This document shows, piece after piece, positions 8,451-17,099 of a stretch of 64,000 nt of DNA. Numbering within the stretch: position 1 is the stretch's first letter; every line of letters begins with the position of its first letter. Below the pieces are notes generated by a model. The model searched no databases. It worked only from the letters and a program-made list of their open reading frames with translations, and was not told where the DNA came from. Made by a program: the position numbers and the translations under genes. Source of the stretch: Actinomycetota bacterium (lineage in GTDB: Bacteria; Actinomycetota; Actinomycetes; Mycobacteriales; Mycobacteriaceae); the NCBI GenBank assembly GCA_018268465.1, contig JAFDWN010000033.1, positions 175,563 to 239,562 on the forward strand, in the 5' to 3' direction.

Positions 8451-9146
8451 ATGGCAGCACCCAGACCGGCCGATTCGCGGCATCAGTTGCCCGCGACGCT
8501 GGTCGAGGTCGCCGGGCACCGGCTGCGTGACGCCATCCTCAGCGGCGCCCTGCGCCCCGGCGAGAAGATCATCGAAGAGCAGCTCTGCGCGGACCTGGGG
8601 ATCAGCAGGGCGCCGCTGCGGGAGGCCCTGCGGCTGCTGGCCCAGCAGGGGCTGGTCGAGCAGCTGCCCCGGCGGGGATCGCGGGTGGCGGACTGGTCGC
8701 GGTCGGACATCCTGCAGCTGTTCGCGCTGCGCCACGTGCTGGAGCGGCACGCGATCGAGACGACCCTGCCGCTGGCCGACCTCGAGACCTCCCTGGCCCC
8801 GGTGCGCGCCGCTCTCGACGAAATGCGCGGTGCAACAGACGAACTCGACAAAGACGATGCCCACCGGTCGTTCCATGCCGCGGTGGTCGGCCTGGCCGAC
8901 AACCGCCAGCTCAACCTGACGCTGGAGCCGATCCTGCTCAAACTGCAGCTGCCCATGGCGGTAAACCTGCGCGAGGAAGCCCGCCACCACCATGCGCGCG
9001 ACGGGATCCAGCGCCACGCGGCCATCCTGGTGGCGCTGGAGACCAACGACGCCGCCGTGGTCATCGGGGCGTTGCGGGACCACGGGCATCTGCACTACCT
9101 GGGGCTGGACCCGATCCCCCCATCCGGCGCCGAGCCGCATCGCTAA
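8451..9146 (+). CDS. GntR-family regulator, FCD (FadR) subfamily
   Basis: 231-residue repressor. The N-terminal winged helix holds the GntR signature ILSGALRPGEKIIEEQLCAD with LGISRAPLREALRLL. The C-terminal all-helical FCD domain has the metal-binding histidine pattern (DAHRSFH, RHHHARDGIQRH). It probably binds an acid effector. The gene lies 57 bp upstream of the allophanate-hydrolase operon on the same strand, the expected position for its regulator. ATG 8451 was preferred over the in-frame TTG 8442; neither has a strong ribosome site. Confidence 0.9.
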   Translation: MAAPRPADSRHQLPATLVEVAGHRLRDAILSGALRPGEKIIEEQLCADLGISRAPLREALRLLAQQGLVEQLPRRGSRVADWSRSDILQLFALRHVLERHAIETTLPLADLETSLAPVRAALDEMRGATDELDKDDAHRSFHAAVVGLADNRQLNLTLEPILLKLQLPMAVNLREEARHHHARDGIQRHAAILVALETNDAAVVIGALRDHGHLHYLGLDPIPPSGAEPHR

Positions 9147-9185
9147 CACGATCGACACACAGCCGACCCGAAATCGCCATGATTC

Positions 9186-9200
9186 TGTCGACAATCGACA
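9186..9200. promoter_or_regulatory. Inverted repeat, candidate GntR operator
   Basis: TGTCGA-CAA-TCGACA is a perfect 6-bp dyad ending 3 bases before the allophanate-hydrolase ATG. Short GTNNAC-type dyads like this are usual for FadR-type regulators. No Shine-Dalgarno is visible before that ATG, so the transcript may be leaderless with the promoter overlapping this dyad. Confidence 0.5.
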
Positions 9201-9203
9201 ACT

Positions 9204-10607
9204 ATGCCGGATACGCATGGACCGTCGATCGGCCCGTCGGTGGCCGAAATCCTCGCTTCGCACGCAGGAGGGACGGGTTCGCCGACCAAGACCGCGGCCC
9301 GGGTCGCCGACGCGATCGCGGCCAGGGGTGACGACGGCACCTGGCTGTCGACGGTGCCGCGGGACCAACTGCTCGCCGCTGCCGAGGAGATCGAGAACCG
9401 CCCGGGTGCACGCACCCTGCCGCTCTACGGCGTGCCCTTCGGCGTCAAGGACAGCATCGACGTCGAGGGCGTACCCACCACGCTGTCGTGCCCGGACTAC
9501 GCCTATACGGCGTCGGCGACCGCCCCCGCGGTGCAGCGGCTGCTCGACGCCGGGGCGCTGTACGTCGGCAAGACCAATCTCGACCAGTTCGCCACCGGAC
9601 TGAACGGCACCCGCACCCCCTACACCGTGCCGCGCAGCGTCTACGGCGGCGAGATGATCTCGGGTGGTTCCAGTTCGGGCTCGGCGCTGGCGGTCGCGCT
9701 CGGACAAGTCCCGTTCGCGGTGGCCACCGACACGGCCGGTTCCGGCCGGGTGCCCGCCGCGCTGAACGGCGTCGTGGGGTTCAAACCGTCGCGCGGGCTC
9801 ATCAGCACGGTCGGTCTGGTACCGGCGTGCAAGTCGCTGGACTGTCTCAGCGTGATGGCGGGTTGCATCGACGACGTCGACCGGGTCTTCGACGTGATGG
9901 TCGCCCGCGACGACGACGACGCGTGGTCGCGGGACCGCGGCCCCCGCTACGCCGGCGCGCCGATCCGCGTCGGGTTGCCGCCGGCCGAGGAACTGGAGTT
10001 CTTCGGCGACGACGAGATGCGGCTGGCGCACCTCGGCTTTCGTGAGCAGCTGGCGCGGCAGTGCACCGTGGTCGACATCTCACTGGAGCCCTTCCTGGCC
10101 GCGGGGGCGCTGCTCTACCAGGGGCCGTGGGTCGCCGAGCGGCTGGTCGAGTTCGGCGATTTCCTTGCCGCGCAACCGGAGTCGATCCACCCCGTGGTAC
10201 GTGACATCTTCCGCGGCGGCCTGGCGTACACGGCGGTGGACGCCTTCTCCGCACTGCAGCGCCTGCAGGAGCTCAAGGCACTGGTGGCCGGACTGTGGCA
10301 ACAGATGGACGTGCTGGTCCTGCCGACCATCGGCACCACGTTCACCGTCCACGAGGTGCTCGCCCGGCCGATCGACTGCAACACGATGCTCGGCCATTAC
10401 ACGCACTTCGGCAATCTGCTGGACCTGCTGGGGGTGGCGGTGCCGCTGGGCGTCACCGCCGGCGGGCGGCCCTACAGCGCCATGCTGCTGGGTGCCGCAC
10501 TCTCCGACGACACCGCCCTGCAGCTCGCCGCGCAGATCCTCGACGAACCCCGGCGGTCCCCCGACCTGCCCTCCCCCGTCCCCACCGAATCCAAGGAGTC
10601 CGTGTGA
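9204..10607 (+). CDS. Allophanate hydrolase (AtzF-type amidase domain)
   Basis: Amidase-signature enzyme expected to split allophanate to ammonia and CO2. 467 residues cover only the amidase domain; the C-terminal domain of the roughly 600-residue AtzF/Dur1,2 proteins is absent. The Ser-cisSer-Lys triad is visible in [14 protein letters not shown] (Lys) and [16 protein letters not shown] (both Ser). The segments [33 protein letters not shown] and [10 protein letters not shown] resemble AtzF far more than general amidases. It overlaps the next gene by GTGA, giving translational coupling. Alternative: a related ureide amidase. Confidence 0.85.
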   Translation: MPDTHGPSIGPSVAEILASHAGGTGSPTKTAARVADAIAARGDDGTWLSTVPRDQLLAAAEEIENRPGARTLPLYGVPFGVKDSIDVEGVPTTLSCPDYAYTASATAPAVQRLLDAGALYVGKTNLDQFATGLNGTRTPYTVPRSVYGGEMISGGSSSGSALAVALGQVPFAVATDTAGSGRVPAALNGVVGFKPSRGLISTVGLVPACKSLDCLSVMAGCIDDVDRVFDVMVARDDDDAWSRDRGPRYAGAPIRVGLPPAEELEFFGDDEMRLAHLGFREQLARQCTVVDISLEPFLAAGALLYQGPWVAERLVEFGDFLAAQPESIHPVVRDIFRGGLAYTAVDAFSALQRLQELKALVAGLWQQMDVLVLPTIGTTFTVHEVLARPIDCNTMLGHYTHFGNLLDLLGVAVPLGVTAGGRPYSAMLLGAALSDDTALQLAAQILDEPRRSPDLPSPVPTESKESV

Positions 10608-11305
10608 GCCCGTCGACACAGGTAACCGCCGAACCGGCGCCATTCGATCTCGTCGCGGGGAAGACCGCGCTGATCGTCATCGACATGCAGCGGGATTTCC
10701 TGCTGCCCGGAGGTTTCGGGGAGAGCCTCGGCAACGACGTCGGGCAGCTCCTCAAGGTGGTGCCGCCGCTGGCGGCGCTCATCGCCGCCGCCCGTGAGGC
10801 GGGGATCATGGTGATCCACACCCGCGAGGGCCACCTGCCGGACCTGTCGGACTGCCCGCCGGCCAAACTCAACCGCGGGGCCCCGTCGAAGCGCATCGGT
10901 GATCCCGGAAAGTACGGCAGGATCCTCATCCGCGGCGAGTACGGCCACGACATCGTCGACGACCTGGCTCCCGTCGCCGGCGAGGTGGTCATCGACAAGC
11001 CGGGGAAGGGTGCGTTCTACGCGACCGCACTGCAGGACATCCTGACCGCGGCCGGGATCACCCAGCTGCTCGTGACCGGTGTCACCACCGAGGTGTGCGT
11101 CCACACCACCACCCGCGAAGCCAACGACCGCGGTTACGAGTGCCTGGTCGTATCCGACTGTGTCGGTTCGTATTTCCCCGAGTTCCAGCGCATCGGCCTG
11201 GAGATGGTCAAGGCCCAGGGCGGCATCTTCGGATGGGTCGCCGACAGCGCCGCGGTCATTCCGGCCCTTCAAGGCCTGTCCACCACCCACCAGTCCGTCG
11301 CGTAG
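10604..11305 (+). CDS. Cysteine hydrolase, biuret amidohydrolase (BiuH)-like
   Basis: Isochorismatase-fold amidohydrolase, 233 residues, proposed to turn biuret into allophanate plus ammonia. The Asp-Lys-Cys triad is visible: DMQRDF (Asp27), DKPGKGAFY (Lys132) and [10 protein letters not shown] (Cys165); the Lys-Cys spacing of 33 equals that I recall for Rhizobium BiuH. LSDCPPAK and [14 protein letters not shown] also resemble that enzyme. GTG 10604 overlaps the stop of the upstream gene and has AAGGAG 5 bases before it. Ureidoacrylate hydrolase is the alternative; the adjacent allophanate hydrolase favours biuret. Confidence 0.82.
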   Translation: MSPSTQVTAEPAPFDLVAGKTALIVIDMQRDFLLPGGFGESLGNDVGQLLKVVPPLAALIAAAREAGIMVIHTREGHLPDLSDCPPAKLNRGAPSKRIGDPGKYGRILIRGEYGHDIVDDLAPVAGEVVIDKPGKGAFYATALQDILTAAGITQLLVTGVTTEVCVHTTTREANDRGYECLVVSDCVGSYFPEFQRIGLEMVKAQGGIFGWVADSAAVIPALQGLSTTHQSVA

Positions 11306-11318
11306 GAGGCACATTCCG

Positions 11319-12911
11319 ATGAGCACCGACGTTTCCGATCCCCCGGCCAATCCCGCCGAGGCCCCCCGCCTGTCCATCCCCTGGTGGACCCGCGGCGACC
11401 TCAACGCGTTCTTCGGGCTGGGCTTCAACATCCTGGTCAATGTCCTGACCCTGACCGGCCTGATGATCGGCGTGATCGCCGTGCCGGCAGGCGATGTGCT
11501 CGGCACCGTGCTCCCCGCACTCGGCGTCGCGCTCATCCTGGGCAACCTCTACTACACGTTCCTCGCCAGGCGGCTCGCGCGGCGCGAAAACCGCAACGAC
11601 GTCACGGCATTGCCGTACGGGCCGAGCGTGCCGCACATGTTCATCGTGGTCTTCGTGGTCATGCTGCCCGTATATCTCAATACCGACGACCCGATCCAGG
11701 CCTGGCAGGCCGGCTTGGCCTGGGCCTTCCTCATCGGTGTCATCGTGATGATCGGCGCGTTCGTCGGACCCTACATCCGTAAGCTGACCCCGCGGGCAGC
11801 GATGCTCGGCACGCTGGCGGGTATCTCCATCACGTTCATCTCGATGCGGCCCGCCGCGCAGATGTGGGAGGCCGCGTGGATCGGCCTGCCGGTGTTGGCG
11901 ATCATCCTCATCGGGTTCTTCACCAACATGAAGCTGCCGTTCAACATTCCCGTGGGTCTGGCCGCGTTGCTGGTCGGCACCGCGATCGGCTGGATCGGCG
12001 GCTACATGTCGGCGCCCGACGTCGGCCAGGCGGTATCCGACATCGCGATCGGCATCCCCGACCTGCGCATCGAACTGCTGCTCTCGGGTCTGGCCAACCT
12101 CGCGCCGCTGCTGGGCACCGCCATCCCGCTGGGCGTCTACAACTTCACCGAGGCGATGAGCAACGTCGAGAGCGCCGCCGCCGCCGGGGACAACTACAAC
12201 CTGCGCAGCGTGCTGCTCGCCGACGGCGCGGGCGCCGTGGTCGGGTCGGCGTTCGGATCACCGTTCCCGCCGGCGGTGTACATCGGCCATCCCGGCTGGA
12301 AAGACGCAGGCGGCCGGGCAAGCTACTCGCTGGCCAGCGGGGTGGCGATCGGAATCCTCTGCTTCATCGGACTATTCGGCGTGCTCGATGCTCTGCTGCC
12401 GGTGCCCGCGATCGTGCCGATCCTGCTCTACATCGGCCTGTTGATCGGCGCCCAGGCGTTCCAGGCCGTGCCGCGGCTGCACGCCGTCGCGGTCGTGGCC
12501 GCACTGTTGCCCAACCTGGCCGAATGGGCCAGGGGCATGGTGGACAACGCGCTCAACGCGGCGGGTACCTCGGCCGCCGAGGTGGGGATGGAGGCGCTCA
12601 ACGGCGCCGGGGTGGTCTACGAGGGACTCAAGATCCTCGGCGAAGGGGCCGTGCTGGGCGGCCTTATCCTCGGCACGATGGTGGCGTTCATCCTGGAGAA
12701 GAAGTTCCTGCACGCGGCGATCGCCTCCGCCGTGGCGGCGGCGTTGTCCTTCATCGGGCTGATCCACTCCCCTGAGGTCGCCTGGGCCGCCAATCCCCCA
12801 GTGGCCCTCGGCTATCTGTTCTTCGGGCTGGTGTGTGTGGCCTACTGGTTCCTGCCGGGCTCGAAGGACGCCGTCGAGGTCGACGAGTCCGACGTGGTCG
12901 CCGGGCACTGA
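11319..12911 (+). CDS. NCS2-like permease of the biuret/ureide operon
   Basis: 530-residue inner-membrane transporter with about 12-14 helices. It contains the SLC26/NCS2-type half-helix motif regions TALPYGPSVPHMF and FTEAMSNVESAAAAGD plus AFGSPFPPAVYIGHPGWKDAGG. It lies 13 bp after the cysteine hydrolase with an AGGAGG site, so it probably imports the operon's substrate (biuret, allophanate or a related ureide). Substrate is inferred from context only; the protein is diverged from uracil and xanthine permeases. Confidence 0.82.
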   Translation: MSTDVSDPPANPAEAPRLSIPWWTRGDLNAFFGLGFNILVNVLTLTGLMIGVIAVPAGDVLGTVLPALGVALILGNLYYTFLARRLARRENRNDVTALPYGPSVPHMFIVVFVVMLPVYLNTDDPIQAWQAGLAWAFLIGVIVMIGAFVGPYIRKLTPRAAMLGTLAGISITFISMRPAAQMWEAAWIGLPVLAIILIGFFTNMKLPFNIPVGLAALLVGTAIGWIGGYMSAPDVGQAVSDIAIGIPDLRIELLLSGLANLAPLLGTAIPLGVYNFTEAMSNVESAAAAGDNYNLRSVLLADGAGAVVGSAFGSPFPPAVYIGHPGWKDAGGRASYSLASGVAIGILCFIGLFGVLDALLPVPAIVPILLYIGLLIGAQAFQAVPRLHAVAVVAALLPNLAEWARGMVDNALNAAGTSAAEVGMEALNGAGVVYEGLKILGEGAVLGGLILGTMVAFILEKKFLHAAIASAVAAALSFIGLIHSPEVAWAANPPVALGYLFFGLVCVAYWFLPGSKDAVEVDESDVVAGH

Positions 12912-12930
12912 ATCCCGGCGCGCCCCCGCG

Positions 12931-12988
12931 CGAGCAGACGCAAAAGTGCCCCAAATGACGTCATTTGGGGCACTTTTGCGTCTGCTCG
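12931..12988. repeat. 58-bp perfect palindrome
   Basis: Two 29-base arms meet with no loop between 12959 and 12960; every base pairs. The left arm begins CGAGCAGACGCAAAAGTGCC and the centre is ATGACGTCAT. It lies 19 bp after the permease stop and 28 bp before the next start on the same strand. It could act as a transcription terminator on both strands, a protein-binding dyad, or a pair of inverted small repeat elements. Confidence 0.9.
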
Positions 12989-13016
12989 GCGGGTGCGGTG
13001 AATTAACGTCCCATCC

Positions 13017-14672
13017 ATGACAACCGAGCCGTATTACGACCTGGGCTCCTACCACCGGGCGATCGACACCCCGTCGCCGCAGGCCCAGGTCTGGTTCGAC
13101 CGGGCGATGGTGTGGGCCTACGCCTTCAACCACGAGGAGTCGATCCGCTGCTTCGAGCGGGCACTGGCGCTCGACCCCGACCTGGCCATCGCGCGCTGGG
13201 GCATCGCCTACGCCGTCGGACCCAACTACAACAAGGCGTGGGAGGCGTTCGACCCCGTCGACCTCGCCGCGTCCCTGGCCCGCGCCCGCATGGAGCTCGG
13301 CCTGGCCGCCTCCGGCCGGGCGTCGGCACCGGAACGCGCGCTGATCGAGGCCCTGCAGGCCCGGTTCCTCACCGACAACCCCGGCGACGCCGATGCGCTG
13401 AGCGCGGGCCACACCGCCTATGCCGACGCGATGGCCGGGGTGGCGGCCGAGTATCCCGACGACGTCGACGTGCAGGCGCTGGCCGCCGACGCGCTGCTCA
13501 ACGTCACCGCCTGGGCGTTGTGGGACAGCCGAACCGGCGAGCCGGCCCCCGGCTCGCGGGTCGTCGCCGCCAAACGCATCCTCGACGATGCGCTGGCCAC
13601 CCCGGCCGGGCGTGCGCACCCGGGTGTCCTGCACCTGTATCTGCACGCCATGGAGATGTCCACCTCGCCCCAGGACGCGCTGCCCGCCGCAGACCTGCTG
13701 CGCGGACTGGTCCCCGATGCGGGCCACCTCCAGCACATGCCCAGCCACATCGACGTCCTGTGCGGCGACTATCGCAGTTCGGTGGTGTCCAATCTGGTTG
13801 CGGTGCAAGCAGATCGGCGGTTCGTGCAACGCGAGGGGCCACTGAACTTCTATTCGCTCTACCGGGCCCACGACCTGCACTTCGTGGTGTATTCGGCGAT
13901 GTTCGAGGGCAACTCGGCGATCGCGATGCGGGCCGCCGACGAACTGACCGCGCAACTCACCCCGGAGTTACTGGCGATCGAGTCGCCGCCGATGGCCGAC
14001 TGGCTCGAAGCGTTCGTGCCCCTGCGCATCCACGTCCTGGTGCGATTCGGCCGCTGGGACGAGCTGATCGCCCAACCGGTGCCCGCCGACCAGGCGCTGT
14101 ACTGCACCACCACGGCGACCGTGCACTACGGCCGCGGCGTCGCGCACGCCGCCAAAGGCCAGATCGATCGGGCCCGTGCCGAACGGGAGGCGTTCGCCGC
14201 GGCGTATGCGAAGATCCCCGACTCGCGCTACCTGTTCAACAACACCAGCCGCGACATCCTGGCGATCGCCGCGGAGATGCTCGACGGCGAGATCGCCTAC
14301 CGGCGAGGCGATGTCGAGGCGGGATTCGCGCACCTGCGCCGGGCCATCGAACTCGACGACGCGCTGCCCTACGACGAACCATGGGGTTGGATGCAGCCGA
14401 CCCGCCACGCCTACGGCGCGCTGTTGCTCGAACAGGGCCGGGTCGAGGAGGCCGCCCTGGTGTACGCCGCCGACCTCGGCCTGGACCCCACGCTGAGCCG
14501 CGCATGCCAGCATCCGGGCAACGTGTGGAGCCTGCACGGGTATCACGAATGCCTGCAGCGCCTGGGCCGGTCCGCGGAGGCGGCGATCATCGGCCAGCAG
14601 CTGGCGCTGGCCTCGGCGCGGGCCGACGTCCCCATCCAGGCGTCCTGCGCATGCCGCCTCGGCGCCGTCTGA
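13017..14672 (+). CDS. TPR-repeat protein
   Basis: 551-residue soluble protein built of helical hairpins of tetratricopeptide type, clearest at the N-terminus (WAYAFNHEESIRCFERALALDPDLAIARWG, residues about 33-62) and near 390-500. There is a histidine/methionine-rich centre (HLYLHAMEMS, HLQHMPSHID) and the C-terminus has two cysteines (SCACR). No enzyme motif or signal peptide. ATG 13017 directly follows the palindrome. Its role is unknown; the palindrome probably separates it from the biuret operon. Confidence 0.8.
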   Translation: MTTEPYYDLGSYHRAIDTPSPQAQVWFDRAMVWAYAFNHEESIRCFERALALDPDLAIARWGIAYAVGPNYNKAWEAFDPVDLAASLARARMELGLAASGRASAPERALIEALQARFLTDNPGDADALSAGHTAYADAMAGVAAEYPDDVDVQALAADALLNVTAWALWDSRTGEPAPGSRVVAAKRILDDALATPAGRAHPGVLHLYLHAMEMSTSPQDALPAADLLRGLVPDAGHLQHMPSHIDVLCGDYRSSVVSNLVAVQADRRFVQREGPLNFYSLYRAHDLHFVVYSAMFEGNSAIAMRAADELTAQLTPELLAIESPPMADWLEAFVPLRIHVLVRFGRWDELIAQPVPADQALYCTTTATVHYGRGVAHAAKGQIDRARAEREAFAAAYAKIPDSRYLFNNTSRDILAIAAEMLDGEIAYRRGDVEAGFAHLRRAIELDDALPYDEPWGWMQPTRHAYGALLLEQGRVEEAALVYAADLGLDPTLSRACQHPGNVWSLHGYHECLQRLGRSAEAAIIGQQLALASARADVPIQASCACRLGAV

Positions 14673-14771
14673 GCGCCGCCGAGATCCGACTTGTGACACG
14701 GAAAACGCCGCGAAACGTACCTGGACCTTATTTCGTCGGTGGCGGGCGCGGCTCTGCGTAAACTCCGCCGT

Positions 14772-15254
14772 GTGGCGATCAGCGACGACGACCTCCGGCG
14801 GCTGCGGCGCTGCGTCGACCTGGCCCGCACCGCACTCGAAGGCGGCGACGAGCCGTTCGGTTCGATCCTGGTCGCCGACGACGGCCGGACCCTGTTCGAG
14901 GACCACAACCGCGTCAAGGACGGCGACGCCACCGCGCACCCCGAGTTCGCCATCGCCCGCTGGTCGGTCGACAACCTCTCCCCCGCGCACCGGGCACGCG
15001 CCACCGTGTACACCTCCGGGGAGCACTGCCCGATGTGCGCGGCCGCGCACGCCTGGGTCGGGCTGGGCCGCATCGTGTACGCGACCTCGTCGGCCCAACT
15101 CAGCGGCTGGCTGGCGGACTGGGGAGCCGCCGCCGCACCGGTGGCCCCGCTGCCCATCACCGCGGTCGCGCCCGGCCTGACCGTCGACGGCCCCGCACCC
15201 GAACTCGCCGAGCCGATGAAGGCGCTCTACCACGCGAAATGGAGTCGCCCGTGA
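14772..15254 (+). CDS. Zinc-dependent nucleoside/guanine deaminase family protein
   Basis: Cytidine-deaminase-fold enzyme, 160 residues from GTG 14772 (171 from an earlier GTG 14739). The zinc and proton-shuttle motif appears as TAHPEFAI (His, Glu) and EHCPMC (two Cys), as in guanine deaminase and tRNA adenosine deaminase. The protein is short and ends YHAKWSRP without the extended GuaD tail, so guanine deaminase is a guess. It overlaps the next gene by GTGA. Confidence 0.82.
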   Translation: MAISDDDLRRLRRCVDLARTALEGGDEPFGSILVADDGRTLFEDHNRVKDGDATAHPEFAIARWSVDNLSPAHRARATVYTSGEHCPMCAAAHAWVGLGRIVYATSSAQLSGWLADWGAAAAPVAPLPITAVAPGLTVDGPAPELAEPMKALYHAKWSRP

Positions 15255-16579
15255 CCGACCCGGCCTGGATCGAGCATGTGGTCTGGTGGCAGACCTACCC
15301 GCTGGGGTTCGTCGGCGCACATCCGGCCGACCCCGTGCCCGGCCCCCAGGAACACCGGCTGCGCCGGCTCGTGGACTGGTTCGACCACGCGATCGCGCTC
15401 GGCGCCTCCGGCATCGCTCTGGGACCGGTGTTCGCCTCGGTCACTCACGGCTACGACACGACAGACCACTACCGAATCGACCCGCGGCTGGGTGATGACG
15501 ACGACTTCGACCATCTGATCGCCGAGGCCCGCCGGCGCGGGCTGCGTGTCCTGCTCGACGGCGTCTTCAATCACGTCGGCACCGAGTTTCCCCGCTTCCT
15601 CGACGCCCGTGACGGCGCGCCCGGCGGACCCGCCGACGCGTGGTTTCGCCGTCGTGGCGACGCCCCCGGCGGATTCGACACCTTCGAAGGCCACGGCGGC
15701 CTGATCGCGCTCAACCACGACAATGCCGAGGTGGCCGACTACGTCGTCGACGTGATGACCCACTGGCTGGACCGGGGCACCGACGGCTGGCGGCTGGACG
15801 CCGCCTACGCCGTACCCGACCGCTTCTGGCGGCGGGTGCTGCCCCGGGTGCGGCAGCGGCATGCCGATGCCTGGTTCGTCGGGGAGGTCATCCACGGCGA
15901 CTACCCCGCCAGGGTGCGCGCCGCCCGATTCGACTCCGTCACCCAGTACGAACTGTGGAAGGCGGTCTGGAGCAGCCTCAACGACGGCAACTTCCACGAA
16001 TTGGACTGGGCGCTGATCCGCCACAACGAGTTTCTGGACACGTTCGTGCCGATGACGTTCGTCGGCAACCACGACGTCACCCGGATCGCCAGCGTCCTGG
16101 AGAACCCCCGCCACGTCGAACACGCCCTGGTGCTGCTGCTGACCACCGGCGGGACCCCCAGTGTGTACGCCGGCGACGAGCTGGCCTACCGCGGTGTGAA
16201 GGAGCAGCGATTCGGCGGTGACGACGCGGTCAGGCCCGAATTCAGTTCCCCGCCAACCCTTTCCGACGGTCACGTCGCCGACGTGTTTCGCCTGCACCAG
16301 TACCTCGTCGGGCTGCGCCGCCGCCACCCGTGGCTGCACACCGCGCGGACCTCGCCGCTGCGGCTGGACAACCGCCAGTACGTCTACCAGACCCGCAACG
16401 GGTCCGATGCGCTGATCGTCGCACTCAATATCGACGACCGGAATCCGCTGGCGCTGTCCCTGCCCGGGCACGGCATCGCCGGGGGCCACATCGTCGCCGG
16501 ATCGGGTGCCCCGCCGCCCGACGCGGTCACCGACGTGGTGATCGAACCCGACGGCTGGATGATCATCGCGCCGAGCTGA
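15251..16579 (+). CDS. GH13 alpha-amylase-family glycoside hydrolase
   Basis: 442-residue TIM-barrel enzyme without a signal peptide, so cytosolic. The catalytic triad is visible in GWRLDAAYAVP (nucleophile Asp), WFVGEVIHG (acid/base Glu) and FVGNHDVTR (transition-state Asp). A short C-terminal beta domain follows. TPSVYAGDELAYRG is typical of cyclomaltodextrinase/maltogenic relatives. It probably acts on maltodextrin or trehalose-type glucans. GTG 15251 (GGAG upstream) was preferred to ATG 15239. It is coupled to the deaminase by a 4-bp overlap, an odd pairing. Confidence 0.88.
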   Translation: MTDPAWIEHVVWWQTYPLGFVGAHPADPVPGPQEHRLRRLVDWFDHAIALGASGIALGPVFASVTHGYDTTDHYRIDPRLGDDDDFDHLIAEARRRGLRVLLDGVFNHVGTEFPRFLDARDGAPGGPADAWFRRRGDAPGGFDTFEGHGGLIALNHDNAEVADYVVDVMTHWLDRGTDGWRLDAAYAVPDRFWRRVLPRVRQRHADAWFVGEVIHGDYPARVRAARFDSVTQYELWKAVWSSLNDGNFHELDWALIRHNEFLDTFVPMTFVGNHDVTRIASVLENPRHVEHALVLLLTTGGTPSVYAGDELAYRGVKEQRFGGDDAVRPEFSSPPTLSDGHVADVFRLHQYLVGLRRRHPWLHTARTSPLRLDNRQYVYQTRNGSDALIVALNIDDRNPLALSLPGHGIAGGHIVAGSGAPPPDAVTDVVIEPDGWMIIAPS

Positions 16580-16586
16580 CGCGGCC

Positions 16587-17009
16587 TCACCCCAGCAACG
16601 CCGCCGTCGCCGGATCCTCGGCGCCGCCGTAGTACCGCTCCAGCACCGCCACGAAATCGGCGGCCGGCCCCGACGCGCGGGCGAACAGCGTCATCGACGA
16701 TCGCAGCTTGAGGCAGTCCGGCCAGCCGAGGATCTCCTCGATGGGGGCGTCCTCGATCGCGGTCACCAGCCGTGCGCACTCGCGCAGCCGAGGGCCCAGC
16801 ACCGGGTGGGCGAGGTAGGCCCGCGCCTCCTCGACACCCGAGATGCCGAACCGCTGCGCCGTCGCGCTGCGCCCCAGCTCACGCAGCTGCGGGAAGATGA
16901 ACCACATCCAATGGGTGCGTTTTCGGCCGGCCCCCAACTCGGCGACCACCGCGCCGTACACGGGTTCCTGGGCGGCGACGAAGCGCTCGAGATCGAACTG
17001 CGGGCTCAC
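16587..17009 (-). CDS. DUF1810 protein (Rv1873-like)
   Basis: 140-residue soluble helical protein of unknown function. It holds the DUF1810 hallmarks FVAAQEPVYGAVVAELGAGRKRTHWMWF and PQLRELGRSATAQRFGI. Length is standard. GTG 17009 is the family-consistent start; its ribosome site is weak. It converges on the GH13 gene with 7 bp between stops and diverges from the cyclase gene. Rv1873 occupies the corresponding position beside Rv1874 in M. tuberculosis. Confidence 0.88.
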   Translation of the reverse strand: MSPQFDLERFVAAQEPVYGAVVAELGAGRKRTHWMWFIFPQLRELGRSATAQRFGISGVEEARAYLAHPVLGPRLRECARLVTAIEDAPIEEILGWPDCLKLRSSMTLFARASGPAADFVAVLERYYGGAEDPATAALLG

Positions 17010-17099
17010 CTGTTCAGAGTTCCTCGGCTCGGCGATGCGCGCTAGTGTGCTCTGCTGGCGGTGTTCCCAGCCCGCCGGCATCCACCGGGAGAGGAATCG

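Noticed and set aside
9488-10797. Alternative plus-strand frames within the amidase and hydrolase genes
   Set aside because: They overlap frames that hold intact catalytic triads and have no family features of their own.
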